A DNA stretch of 64,000 bases, from contig NC_081414.1 of NCBI RefSeq assembly GCF_030272615.1, forward strand, positions 238,921,233 through 238,985,232, in the 5' to 3' direction. A program made the translations under genes and the position numbers. The number at the start of each line of letters is the position of its first letter. Position 1 is the first letter of the stretch. This document shows positions 34,651 through 45,655 of the stretch, piece after piece. Below the pieces are notes generated by a model. It saw only the letters and a program-made list of their open reading frames with translations. It ran no database searches and was not told the origin of the DNA. This stretch comes from Cryptomeria japonica (taxonomy: Eukaryota > Streptophyta > Pinopsida > Cupressales > Cupressaceae).

Positions 34651-36135
34651 TGTAGATGTATAAAAATGACCATATTTCTAAATGAATATTTTATGTTCAT
34701 TTCTCTATTTGATTAAATCCAATTTAATTAAATTATCCACATTCTTCTATTTTATTAAATAAATTATTCAATTTATTTAAATTAAATTCACTATACCCAT
34801 TTAATGAATAAATCATTTTATTCAATTAAATCCCCCCATTCCACTTTTAATTAAATTTTAATTTAATTAAATAGTTATCCCAAATTGAATAAATCTAATT
34901 TATTTAATTTCTCCAAATTGTAACCAAATTGAATGAAAATCATTTAATTCAATTAAATCTTATTACCCCCCCCCCCCATCCACTTGCAAAATCCCAAACC
35001 CCTTCCTAATCCCTTCTAGAATCTTCTAATCACTTCTAATTAACCTAACCCTCCTCTAAACTTTGTCACATCCCTAAGCAAAGGGAAGTCACTTCTCAAA
35101 AACCTTAAAGTCTTTGATAACCATTAAAGGTTTTCAACCTTCAACCACTAAATCCTCAAAGTCTTTGAAAACCATTGAAGGCTTCCAACCTTCAACCACT
35201 TAATCCCCAAAGTCTCCAATAACCATTAATGGTTAACTCAAACCCTCCCACATGGTTAAAACATTTGTTTTGACTCAACCTCTACCCAACCCAAAGGTCT
35301 CATCAGGCCATTAATGCTTTGACCATGATTATCTCTTAATCATTTGCACAAAGGTTTATCCTTGGATTAAATCTTAATCCATTGGGTAATCCTAATCTAG
35401 ACTTGACCCTTAGCCTTTAGATAACCATGAGGTCTTCTTAGGCCTTTAATGCCTCCAACCTCTTCTCTCAACCCAATCCTATGTTGACACTTGTCACCAT
35501 TTTATTGGTGCCAATTGTGCACATGGATCCTCAACTTTCAAACTTGGCCCTTGATTAAACCATTCAATCTTGACCATCCATTGCCCTGTTTGTGCTATAA
35601 ATAAAGCTCTCATTCCTCCATTCTTAACAATCATCTTTCAAATTTGAAGCATTACACTTATGCTCAAATTCTTTCAAGCTTTCATATCATTTTTATGCTC
35701 ATCATTTAGCCTCTTTTAGATCAGAAATTAGACTAAATATGCATGTTTAGAATAATTTCTTTATCATTTAGCTCAATCATAGATTAAATATAGTATGCTA
35801 GGATAGTATTCATACTAATCTCATCATCTTATCATCTAGTTTATTGCATTCCTAGAATCATACATAGCTTACAACACATCTCATACTAAAATCAATCAAA
35901 GCATCCCTCGTTCTTGCATTTGCCATCCCTAAACCATTTTGCTCAGTAATCTGAGAGCAAAAACATTGGTTTGAGGGACATTGTGAGATAGAGAACCATG
36001 GGACCCTCCTTGGGAATCTGAGTAATACTACGTTACTCCATAGCTTGCACCAAGAAGTCTTGTGTGTGTGTGTGGACTAGTTATTTTACATATTTTCACA
36101 TATTTAGTTTTATCAGCCCACTTTTCCCGCATACA
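34651..36135 (+). repeat. D left (5') LTR
   Basis: TGTAGATGTA to CCCGCATACA. TATA box CTATAAATA at about 35595-35604. A run of about 13 C at 34965-34977 is 7 C in the other LTR. The first 330 bp are AT-rich AATTTAATTAAA-type sequence. Confidence 0.95.
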
Positions 36136-36139
36136 TTTC

Positions 36140-36178
36140 TGGCGCCCACCGTGGGGCTCGAACCCACGACCACAAGGT
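36140..36178 (+). other. D primer-binding site with 39-nt tRNA-Lys complementarity
   Basis: Begins TGGCGCCCACCGTGGGGC and continues CTCGAACCCACGACC and ACAAGGT. From memory of the plant tRNA-Lys(CUU) gene this is the exact reverse complement of its last 36 bases plus CCA, i.e. the acceptor 3' strand, T arm, variable loop and 3' strand of the anticodon stem. The match stops in the anticodon loop. A usual PBS is 12-18 nt. Confidence 0.75.
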
Positions 36179-36179
36179 A

Positions 36180-36295
36180 GTATCATTCTTGAAACCAGAC
36201 GCTCAATCATCCATGTCTTATATAGGCGGTATCATTCTTGAAACCAAATGCTCGATCATCCATGTCTTATACAGGAGGTGTCATACCTGAAATCA
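36180..36295 (+). repeat. 49-bp tandem repeat after the D PBS, about 2.4 units
   Basis: GTATCATTCTTGAAACC begins units at 36180 and 36229, with a third partial unit (GTGTCATACCTGAAATC) at about 36278. Confidence 0.8.
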
Positions 36296-36580
36296 ATCTT
36301 AATCTCATTCCAATCAATCTAATCAATCTTATCAAACCCATGCATGCCATCACTATCTACTCTTCTATCTTTCAAACAACATTCTTCTCCTTTCGAGAGA
36401 TCATTCATGTTTTGTGTGCACGAACGATCTCCCGAGGGGGCATTATCATATCAAATCTCAAAACAAATCCAATATCAGTTTCCACATCACAACAAAGATA
36501 TCAAAATCAAACTCACATCAACAACATGAAACAAATTTGCTCATCTACATCAAGTTCAAAATCCTATCATTTCATATCAA

Positions 36581-36745
36581 CTTGTAACACAACTCAATTT
36601 CTCAAAAACCATATCAAAACTTGTAAAACAACTCAAGTACCAAAATCACATAAACTTGTAAAACAACTCAAGTTTCCCACCCATATCAGCTTGTAACACA
36701 ACTCAAGTTTCCAACCCATATCGGCTTGTAATACACATCAGGCTT
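36581..36745 (+). repeat. 35-bp imperfect tandem repeat in D interior
   Basis: CTTGTAAxACAACTCAAG-type cores at 36581, 36620, 36655, 36690 and 36725; steps 39, 35, 35, 35. The plus-strand frame crossing this region is not a supported gene. Confidence 0.8.
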
Positions 36746-37073
36746 CCCACATCAAACTTGAAATAGAACACGCAAATAAATCATATTTTGATCAAAACAA
36801 CACATTGATATCTACATAACTTGAAATATCTCACATCAAAACAAGTTATACTGACACTCATATTGGACAACTACATAAAATCATGACAGCACGACACAAA
36901 TATCGAATCTGGCATCACACATCAAATATCAAATCTGGGGCATCACACATCAAATATTGAATCTGGGGCATGACTTGCAAATCAAAGAGTGACACAAACA
37001 AAAATTGCATTTGATCATAAATCATGATAAAGCATCATTTTCTTTGAAATAACATGTGCACACACGTCACTTC

Positions 37074-37087
37074 AAAGAGGGGCAAAA
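37074..37087 (+). other. D polypurine tract
   Basis: AAAGAGGGGCAAAA immediately before the 3' LTR, almost the same as in C. Confidence 0.85.
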
Positions 37088-38567
37088 TGTAGACGTATAA
37101 AAATGACCATATTCCTAAATGAATATTTTATGTTCATTTCTCTATTTGATTAAATCCAATTTAATTAAATTATCCACATTCTTCTATTTTATTAAATAAA
37201 TTATTCAATTTATTTAAATTAAATTCACTATACCCATTTAATGAATAAATCATTTTATTCAATTAAATCCCCCCATTCCACTTTTAATTAAATTTTAATT
37301 TAATTAAATAGTTATCCCAAATTGAATAAATCTAATTTATTTAATTTCTCCAAATTGTAACCAAATTGAATGAAAATCATTTAATTCAATTAAATCCTAT
37401 TATCCCCCCCCATCCACTTGCAAAATCCCAAACCCCTTCCTAATCCCTTCTAGAATCTTCTAATCGCTTCTAATTAACCTAACCCTCCTCTAAACTTTGT
37501 CACATCCCTAAGCAAAGGGAAGTCACTTCTCAAAAACCTTAAAGTTTTTGATAACCATTAAAGGTTTTCAACCTTCAACCACCAAAACCCTTAAAGTCTT
37601 TGAAAACCATTGAAGACTTCCAACCTTCAACCACTTAATCCCCAAAGTCTCCAATAACCATTAATGGTTAATTCAAACCCTCCCACATGGTTAAAACATT
37701 TGTTTTGACTCAACCTCTACCCAACCCAAAGGTCTCATCAGGCCATTAATGCTTTGACCATGATTATCTCTTAATCATTTGCACAAAGGTTTATCCTTGG
37801 AATAACTCTTAATCCAATGGGTAAGCCTAACTTAGACTTGACCCTTAGCCTTTAGATAACGATGAGGTCTTCTCAGGCCTTTACTGCCTCCAACCTCTTC
37901 TCTCAACCCAATCCTATGTTGACACTTGTCACCATTTCATTGGTACCAATTGTAAACATGGATCCCCAACTTTCAAACTTGACCCTTGATTAAACCTTTC
38001 AATCTTGACCATCCATTGCCCTGTTTATGCTATAAATAGAGCTCTCTTTCCTCCATTCTGAACAATCTTCTTTCAAATTTGAAGCATCACACTTATGCTC
38101 AAATTCTTTCAAGCTTTCATTTCATATATGCTCATCATTTAGCCTCTTTTAGATCATAAATTAGACTAATATGCATGCTTAGATTACTTTCTTTATCATT
38201 TTAGTTCAATCATAGACTAAATATAGTATGCTAGGATAGTATTCATACTAATCTTGTCATCTTATCATTTATTTTATTGCATTTTAGCATCATACATAGC
38301 TTACAACACATCTCATACTAAAATCAATCAAAAGCATCTCTCGTTCTCATATTTGTCATCCCTAAACCATTTTGCTCAGTGATCTGAGAGCAAAAACGTT
38401 GGTTTGAGAGACATTGTGAGATAGAGAACCATGGGACCCTCCTTGGGAAGCTGAGTAACACTACGTTACTCCATAGCTTGCATCAAGAAGTCCTGTGTGT
38501 GTGTGTGGACTAGTATTAACTAAATTTTCACATATTTAGTTTTATCAGCTCACTTTTCCCGCATACA
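37088..38567 (+). repeat. D right (3') LTR
   Basis: TGTAGACGTA to CCCGCATACA, with a TATA box at about 38030-38039. Only a few differences from the left LTR over the first 330 bp. Confidence 0.95.
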
Positions 38568-38572
38568 AAGGG

Positions 38573-39050
38573 ATACCTTTGTCTTGTCAATAGATCTCAA
38601 CTCCTAAATAGTGGAAGCCCTTATTGCATAGACCAGTAATAAGGTTCTCAAAACTTTGCTAACAATGGTGGAATCATCCATTGTACCTCCTGCACTCTTG
38701 ATGTCTCCAACAACAATTTTAATGCTTATCCCATATTGTTGAATGGTCTCTTCTTCAACCATCCACATGTCTTCAAACTTTCCTTTAAGGATTTCTTCCT
38801 TAGCCTTATTTACATGCTCATCACCACCATATATAGACTCTAGAGTATCCCATACATCCTTGGGATTGTCTTTGTCTTGAACATCTATAAACTCAATATC
38901 AGATAGACTACTATTAAGAGCTTCCATGACTTGCCCATTCTCCTGAATTTATCTTCTTTGATCATCAGTGAGAGTACCAATAGGGACAACATAAGTATTC
39001 TCAACATAGTTCCAGTATTGAGCACCCATGCTTTTAATGTATATCTTCAT
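38573..39050 (-). pseudogene. gag: A gag, N-terminal part
   Basis: Begins near ATG 39050 (MKIYIKSMGAQYWNYVEN), reads through a stop near 38950 into MEALNSSLSDIEF, DVWDTLESIYGGDEHVNKAK and WMVEEETIQQYGISIK, typical of copia UBN2-type gag (capsid). The frame continues at 34645 after D is removed. The extreme N-terminus before the MKIY block seems to lie in another frame. Confidence 0.85.
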
Positions 39051-39151
39051 TCTGTTTATCTCTGTTGAACTTAGGACCTTCCCTCTTCATCATTAGAATA
39101 GGACCTTTTCCTCAATCGGTTAAGCTTATAACACAGAGGACCTGGAGGACA

Positions 39152-39162
39152 CTCTGATACCA
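39152..39162 (-). other. A primer-binding site (tRNA-iMet type)
   Basis: The minus strand reads TGGTATCAGAG adjacent to the right LTR. Confidence 0.88.
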
Positions 39163-39164
39163 AT

Positions 39165-40670
39165 TAAGGAATAATGATGAATAATAAATGCTCAACAGAT
39201 ACTAAGAGGGGGGGGTGAATCAGTATAGACAAAAACTTTCTCTAACAACTTAAACTGCAAAGACTACACTAACTGGTAAATAACATCACTGATCTAAATC
39301 AAAGCAATACCGGTAAAACACAGTGACTACCAAAGTCATAAACTGGTAACACTTAGATCTTCACAAAACCTACTATCTCAATTCCACTTCACCCATATGC
39401 TTAAACAAGTAATACATCAGAGATATAATGACCACTGGATCAGCATGCTTTACCACTTAACAGAAAATACTAAGACATCACATGAAAAAGAATCACGCAT
39501 AACACACTGATTTTTCACGTGGAAACCCAACTGGGAAAAACCACGGTGGGGATGAATACCCACAAGTTGTTCTTGAACTCTTATGAAGTCCACTCTGTTA
39601 GGAGCCTAGACTGGTTAAATACTTTACAACAGGGTCTGCTAGGAACCAATCTTGCTAGGGATCACTTGGTTAAGGGATGGCTAAATACCCAGTTAGAGGT
39701 TAAAACCCTGTTAAAGGTTATCTTGTCAGAGGATTTAAAGAACTCAATGATTTTGAGTCACCCTGTTAAAGGATTTACAAAAATCCTATTAAAGCTACCT
39801 GGTAAAGGGATTTTCCAACTGCTGAAATGGTTAGAAGTCAACAGGAAATACACTGATCTGATAACAGCACTTAATGCCAAGGAAAATCCACTTTAGTTCC
39901 TTTACATTTTCAATCACACTCTATAGATCTCTACTCACTGCACCGGTCTGGAAAGAATCAAGTATCTCTTCACTTGGATACACACATAACATTTTCCAAC
40001 AACTTCACAATGCGAATCATCATCGATCTTATAGACAACAGTTAGATCAGTGGTAAAAACCCTAAACCCCTAAGCATATAGGTTAACAATACAGTCGGTC
40101 CAATCCTAACCATTCAATCACATTGCATAGGGTAAAACAATCTTGAATAAATCTCAAGACATTATCCATCATTTGTTCTTCACCGCTTCTGGAAGCTAAT
40201 AACCCATAACGCGCTCTCCACCATCTACTAAGATTTTGCACATTCCCGAGGTGGATAGAATCAATCTTATTCGTGCAAGATCCTCAAGGAAATTCTTCAC
40301 GTGCACAAGGCTAACGTGGCAACACAATCTCATCTTCATTTCAATGCTAACTCATCACAAAATGTCATCGGTTGAATTGCACAGACTTGAAATGCATCAA
40401 CCGAAAACCCTGAAGCTGAGACTACCAACCGTTAGTCATATCAAATGAAACCCCGATACAAAATTTGCATATACCGGTTCATATTCCAACATACTGGTTC
40501 ACCTTTTCACATATACTGGTTCACATCATCATACCAGTTCACTTCATATCATCATACCGGTTCTCTTGCCAGTTTTCTTTCTTCAATATACCAGTTCATA
40601 CTTCAGCATATTGACATCAATGACAACATACAATATCATCATGTCATCCAACTCTGCACATATGCCAACA
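39165..40670 (-). repeat. A right (5') LTR
   Basis: About 1.5 kb, from TAAGGAATAATGATG (TG mutated to TA) to TATGCCAACA, followed by the target duplication GGTGT. Homologous to 18249-19685. Confidence 0.92.
40471..40600. repeat. ACCGGTTC motif cluster in A LTR (U3 side)
   Basis: ACCGGTTC with CpG-decay variants ACTGGTTC and ACCAGTTC at 40473, 40493, 40515, 40533, 40556, 40568 and 40590. Spacing is mostly 18-23 bp. On the minus strand this is U3, 70-200 bp from the LTR start, a position for enhancer-like repeats. Partly conserved in the left LTR at about 19530-19620. Confidence 0.7.
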
Positions 40671-40675
40671 GGTGT

Positions 40676-42438
40676 GCCTTTTCTTTTGTTAACCCATGCA
40701 ACATTTTGGTAGCCTATTAACTTACATGAGATAAGGTTTCTCTCTTTTATCTTCACTTTTCCTTATCCCAGGGGACCACTGCATAATCATCTATCTCATG
40801 TGGGATAAGGTTTTCTTCATGGCCTACTTTAACTTCTCATGCAATGGGATAAGGGAAAAAAATCTCTTCGCTCTAACATTTTTTGACTATCATATCCCGC
40901 ATGACTAGCACATGATCTTTTCAACAACGTGGGATACTGAGGTGCCACTATTTTTTTATATGCTTATCTCGCGAGACCACTTTGGACAATAAGCGATGCA
41001 GGATAAGAGGGACTGCCTTGTTCATCAAACTTAAGTTATCCCGCAAGGTATTCAACACTTGACCAACATGTTGTGGGAAAAAAGGAAACATTGTGTGCAC
41101 CACATAATTATTATCCTGTAGGGTCATACACCTTCAACTGCACATGATGCGGGATATCAAGGATCACATAACCTGCACGTTATTGACATCCTCTACTGCG
41201 AGACCAATACGACCAACCAGTCATGTTATTGGCAACCCTGGTTACATAACCATTGTCTTATTAACACTTGTTGACACATAACCATCTTGTTATTGACACT
41301 TCCTATCATATTACACAATAGCCTTTAGTCATAGAGATAGTGATAACCTATGTATTATTGATAACTTAGTCGCATGTTATTGAAATCTGCAGTTACACCT
41401 TTCCTTTTTCAAACCAGTTTGCTTGATGCCTTCACCACTATATTGCCCTTTGTCTTTATCCAATTACTTGTCCTCTTAGAACATTCTAGGCTTGCCTTCT
41501 GTATCTCCTTGTGCATAAAACATGGTGTGTTATATGATGATGCAATAGTACATATGCCCTTGATCCTCTATCCACCTTTATCAACCTCCATGTATACTGA
41601 TTTACTGATTTAACCTACACAACTTTGCTACCCAGATACAACACTATATCAACTACTCTGATCTTCCTCTAGGATGTTCATCATTCTTGCATCGCTGAAC
41701 TTGCCATCTTGATGTCTCTTCATGCCTTTGTCAAAATAGTTGTCCTGATATTATATGTGATCTTGATGGTGTTTGCATCAACATAAGGTATCTGATAACC
41801 TTATCAAGGGGTATTCTCTTCACCCTCCTTTGTCAATATAGTTGTCTCGATACATTGATATTGGAGTAGTTTGTTCTATTGATATTACCCAAAACTACTA
41901 CTCCTCTTATGTTATGCTATCACGATGTGTGGCTTTGTTATGGTTTTTTGGCATTGCTATCCCGATCCAACATAAAATGTACATGACCTGACATTGGCAT
42001 GACATATCGATAGAAATTTCCTCCACACAACTTGGTATCGACCTAGTTATTCCGATATGATTACTTCACCTACATAACACTTGATTGGTATAGCTATCCT
42101 GATATTGCTTGTGATGCTTATTTAACAGACCATAATGGGATCAGTATAACATAATGGAGTCTTGCTGATATACATGATTTATTGTTTTCACAAACCCCAT
42201 CATCCAGATATCCAATAAGAACTCCATAGACACATCATATGGAATTGTGGGAGTCTACAACATTGTCTTCTTCAATAGTCTAATCCAACAACCTGATCAC
42301 TTTGATCTCTTCTACTACATCTACAGCCTGCAAGTTGACCTGCCTGGTTAACATCAATGGCATCAATGGCACTCTTCTACAACTTTATTAGCCTTGCACA
42401 CAGACATGTTGACATTAATGACAACTTCAATGCCAACA
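40676..42438 (-). repeat. X left LTR, second segment
   Basis: Continues the X LTR after element A and aligns with 59000-60311 and 62655-63965. From about 41940 to 42438 it is the only copy in the window. Ends TCAATGCCAACA, followed by the polypurine-tract complement. Confidence 0.88.
41226..41300. repeat. 32-bp tandem repeat in X LTR (left copy)
   Basis: TTATT cores at 41226, 41258 and 41290 in units of the type GTTATTGACACTT...ACACATAACCAT. The same 32-bp step occurs in the right LTR at 59558, 59590, 59622 and 59654. Confidence 0.8.
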
Positions 42439-42450
42439 ATCTCCCCCTTT
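42439..42450 (-). other. X polypurine tract inside a 10-bp inverted repeat
   Basis: The plus strand reads TCAATGCCAA, then CAATCTCCCCCT, then TTGGCATTGA. The arms are perfect reverse complements, and the tract spans the LTR/interior junction. More CTCCCCC tracts follow at 42484, 42567, 42698 and 42780. Confidence 0.8.
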
Positions 42451-43640
42451 GGCATTGATTTCAACACACACAGACTTCTCATTCTCCCCCTTTGACAACA
42501 ATGGTAAAGGGGCCTAGCTGCCAGTAAGAATTCACTTAATACCAACTTAAATAATTCTCATCACTCTCCCCCTTTGAATCATTTGAAATGCCTGAGCATA
42601 ACCATTATGATTGTGTGCACCTCTACTGGTTGCATGCTAGATGAACCATTATTACAATATAAGAATCAACACCAATACTACTTATAAAAATTCAAATCTC
42701 CCCCTAAGAGTTGTAGCCACCATGTTGGATGACCCTACAAATGTGCATGGATGCAATTTGACATGTATTTCTTGTAGGTCCCCCTAAACTATACATCTAT
42801 TTTCCCTTGACCCGATGCATGTATCATGATTGTAATCATGCATGTACCTTTTGTCACATATTTGCTACAATTCTTCTTTCATGTGTCTTCATGTTGGCCT
42901 CTCCTCTGAATTATATATTGTATGCCTGTTATGCATGAAATCTCAATGCTACTTCATTTTCCTTCATACAATCCTCTTGCAGACTCTTTCATTACATTTT
43001 TAGTTACACCATTATGATCAAACATCTGATTCAATAATTTTGATCCCATTGTACTCAACCAAAGTATTTTCAATAATGTCAGTGAGACAACTTGTATGAA
43101 AAAACCTCTCAAACTAGGACTTTAATTAATCCTTTCATATCCAAGTTCTATTGCAACATTTTGCTTACAATGGTTGTCTATAACCTCTTAATATAAACTA
43201 TCTTTATATTGAGAATTTCCTTCTAACAAACTTCCACAAGTGCAACCCTGCACAACCTCATACTTGTGAGTATACAACCACAAGCAAATACCATTCCACG
43301 GAGAACAATATGCCAAGGCATCAACTTTAAAACCTGTCATCTTACCCTCTTCCACCAAGTCCTCTTTTTGAAGTTGGTATTCATCATATCTACAGCAATC
43401 TATCCTTAAACTTATCCTTCTTAATAATTTGGGGGCAAAGAATATGATCAATATGTATCTCCCCCTAATGTCCTGCGTCTCCTTTAAGCCTTATAAGATA
43501 TCACATGTGCATTGAATGCACAGTGCTTGTCCATGGCCATATTCTCTTGTTTCCTTCTCCAAACTTGCTGGACTTCCCTTCTTTTCTCAGGTACAACATT
43601 TTGAGCAGCATCTTCCATCTTTCTTGATTTGGAAATTTTT
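42451..43640. other. X interior, 3' part, no gene
   Basis: No protease, integrase or RT motif in any frame. Minus-strand frames are short and stop-rich. Several polypurine-like CTCCCCCT tracts. Confidence 0.6.
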
Positions 43641-43659
43641 GCCTTGCAATACCTTGTAG

Positions 43660-45608
43660 TGTGGCCAAAGTTGTTGCACTAGTCGCACATCATGTTCATC
43701 CCAAACAAAGGGGTAGAGAAGTGTGTGCTAAATTTATTTCATATTCTTCTCCAGACCATAACATTGTGACCAGTTGATGGAACAAACTAATTTCTTGACA
43801 CTCTAGGAACATTTCTTACTTTGTTCCATGTAGAATCATGTCTTACATAATGACCATTATAGTTATTCATTACATTTTTATTGTAGGAAGAGGTGTAGGA
43901 GCTTCTATAAGACTGAAATATTTTCTTTCTACATGCATGACTCATATGACTAACTCTGTTACAATTGTAACATACAACATTTACATTTCTTGTTGTAGAA
44001 AATTGACTCTTACTATCATAGATGGGAGCATATCTATGTGTGTGTCTACAAATTGACATATTATGTCCATATGCATTACATCTTTGACAAACTACATTTT
44101 TATTTCTAGAGAATGCACCTTGATCATTCCTAGACCATTTTCTACATTCACTTGCTCTATGGCCATAACCATTGCATAAATGACAATAACTAGATAAAGG
44201 AGACTTGTAACTTACAAATTTATTTTGTCAAATGTGTGGAGATCTTGCTGACTGGTTTGCTCCATTTCCTCTTCTATTATTATTGATCTTGAGATGCTCA
44301 TTGGCAGCAATCACACGTTTTGATTTCCTCTTGTTCTCAATCTTGTGTGCAGCAACATTGTTTGATCTCCTTCTTAGGTTCTTCACTCAAATGAATCCTT
44401 CTTCATTCAACTTGCCTTTTTCTTGTAAATCAACATTATTCTTTCTCGTAGCAGCATCCTGAGTCTTCAAACTTTTAGAAGTAGTGGTCAAATCAATTTT
44501 CTTCCTCAGAGCATTTTTTACTATGAAAGTTTGTATACTACCATTATCATTTGAAGACAAAATGTATCTCCTTCTTAGATGTGTCCTTGCTGGTAGAGAA
44601 TTGACCAAAATCATATCCAACACCTTCTGTATCCTTGGAGTGCTTTTCATTTCTAAACATCTTATCCAAAGCCTCAATGCTATTTCCATATTTGATTCTC
44701 ATCTTGAGCTCCTCTTGACACTTCTCAAGCTCTTCCCTGAGAATTTCAACTTCATCTTCCAACCTTTGACACTCCTTTCCTTTTGTTTCTACTTCTATCT
44801 CCAACTCCTCACCCCTTCTCTTCTTGGCATCAAAATCTGATTTTACGCCTTCACACATCCCTTTGGCTTCTTCTAGTTGAGTTGTCAACGTGCTGATATT
44901 CTTATTGGATTCTTCAAGGCATTTGCTTAGTTGATCACATTTTTCTTGGACTGATTTTTTGTAGCATTTATATTCTCTCCGAACATTTTTTAGCTCTTCA
45001 AGGGCACTTATTGACTCACCTTCAAGATCAATTTTATCTTCAATTTCTTCTTCCTATTCATCACCTTCATCATCATTGTCGAATACATCTTGCTTCCTAG
45101 ATTGAGCTCTACTATCATTTCTTTATGTATGCTCCTCACCTTGGACCTCTTGTGCCATGAAAGTGTGAGTTTTATTTTCATCTTCACTACAACTACAATA
45201 TGATCTTTTATTATCATTTGTACATATGTTTGTTCTATTATTCTTCTTGCTTCCACAATCTGATTTAGTGGTGCTAGGCTCATTTCCATAGATTTTCTTC
45301 AGTCTGTCCCAAATACTCTTTGCCGAATTAGATCTCTTGACCTTTGAAGACATGTCATCAGATAACCCACCGAGAATAGCCTTCATTGCTACAACATTTC
45401 ATTCATATTCTCTTTTGGCGTTAGGGGTAGTTGCAGGACTAGCAAGGACAAAGTATCCATTCATGACTGACATCCAGACATCATAACCTAAGGCAGACAA
45501 ATAGACTTCCATTCTACAACTCCAAATAAAATAGTTTGAACTATCAAACATAGGTGTAGGAATTGGCTCAAATTTAAACATTATGCTCACAAACCAGAAT
45601 CTACCCAA
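43660..45608 (-). pseudogene. gag: X gag with coiled coil and four zinc knuckles, broken
   Basis: Minus strand. N-terminal UBN2-like capsid (FDSSNYFIWSCRMEVYL, then MKAILGGLSDDMSSKVKR and AKSIWDRLKKIYGNEP, 45570-45290); an acidic linker; a long coiled coil (44985-44690, LTTQLEEAKGMCEGVK...LREELEKCQEELKMR); the IEALDKMFRNEKHSKDTEG block; then four CCHC knuckles: CHLCNGYGHRASEC (about 44190), CQRCNAYGHNMSIC (about 44085), CYNCNRVSHMSHAC (about 43970) and CD-stop-CNNFGHTTRYC (about 43700). Stops and frameshifts throughout. The layout recalls SIRE-type copia gags; no pol follows. Confidence 0.8.
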
Positions 45609-45640
45609 GCTGGAGAAAGATTTACTACAAGGGAACCTAT

Positions 45641-45653
45641 GGCTCTAATACCA
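45641..45653 (-). other. X primer-binding site
   Basis: The minus strand reads TGGTATTAGAGCC, the tRNA-iMet-type PBS with one change, next to the right LTR. Confidence 0.83.
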
Positions 45654-45655
45654 AT

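Larger units (their letters stand above)
34651..38567 (+). mobile_element. D: short non-coding LTR element (LARD/TRIM-like)
   Basis: LTRs of 1,485 and 1,480 bp flank only 952 bp of interior. Perfect target duplication AAGGG (34646-34650 and 38568-38572), PBS at 36140, polypurine tract at 37074. No gag or pol. The LTRs are homologous to that of R1, so R1-type elements are likely helpers. Inserted in A gag. Confidence 0.95.
18249..40670 (-). mobile_element. A: Ty1/copia retrotransposon, full-length but split by B, C and D
   Basis: LTRs 18249-19685 (plus 24797-24802) and 39165-40670. Target-site duplication GGTGT at 18244-18248 and 40671-40675; the uninterrupted site can be read in the X LTR copy at about 58995. 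Minus-strand gene order is gag, protease, integrase, RT, RNase H, the copia order. D (34651-38567) splits gag, B (28250-34261) lies between gag and protease, and C (19686-24796) lies 6 bp from the end of the 3' LTR. Confidence 0.93.

Noticed and set aside
34965-34977. Poly-C run as a special signal
   Set aside because: The other D LTR has 7 C at the same place; this is slippage in a homopolymer.
36140-36178. tRNA-Lys gene fragment
   Set aside because: Only the 3' half is present, in antisense, exactly at the PBS position after the LTR, so it is a primer-binding site.
36238-36696. 152-codon plus-strand ORF in D
   Set aside because: It crosses a 35-bp tandem repeat, has low-complexity Thr/Ser/Asn sequence and is not expected in an element without coding capacity.
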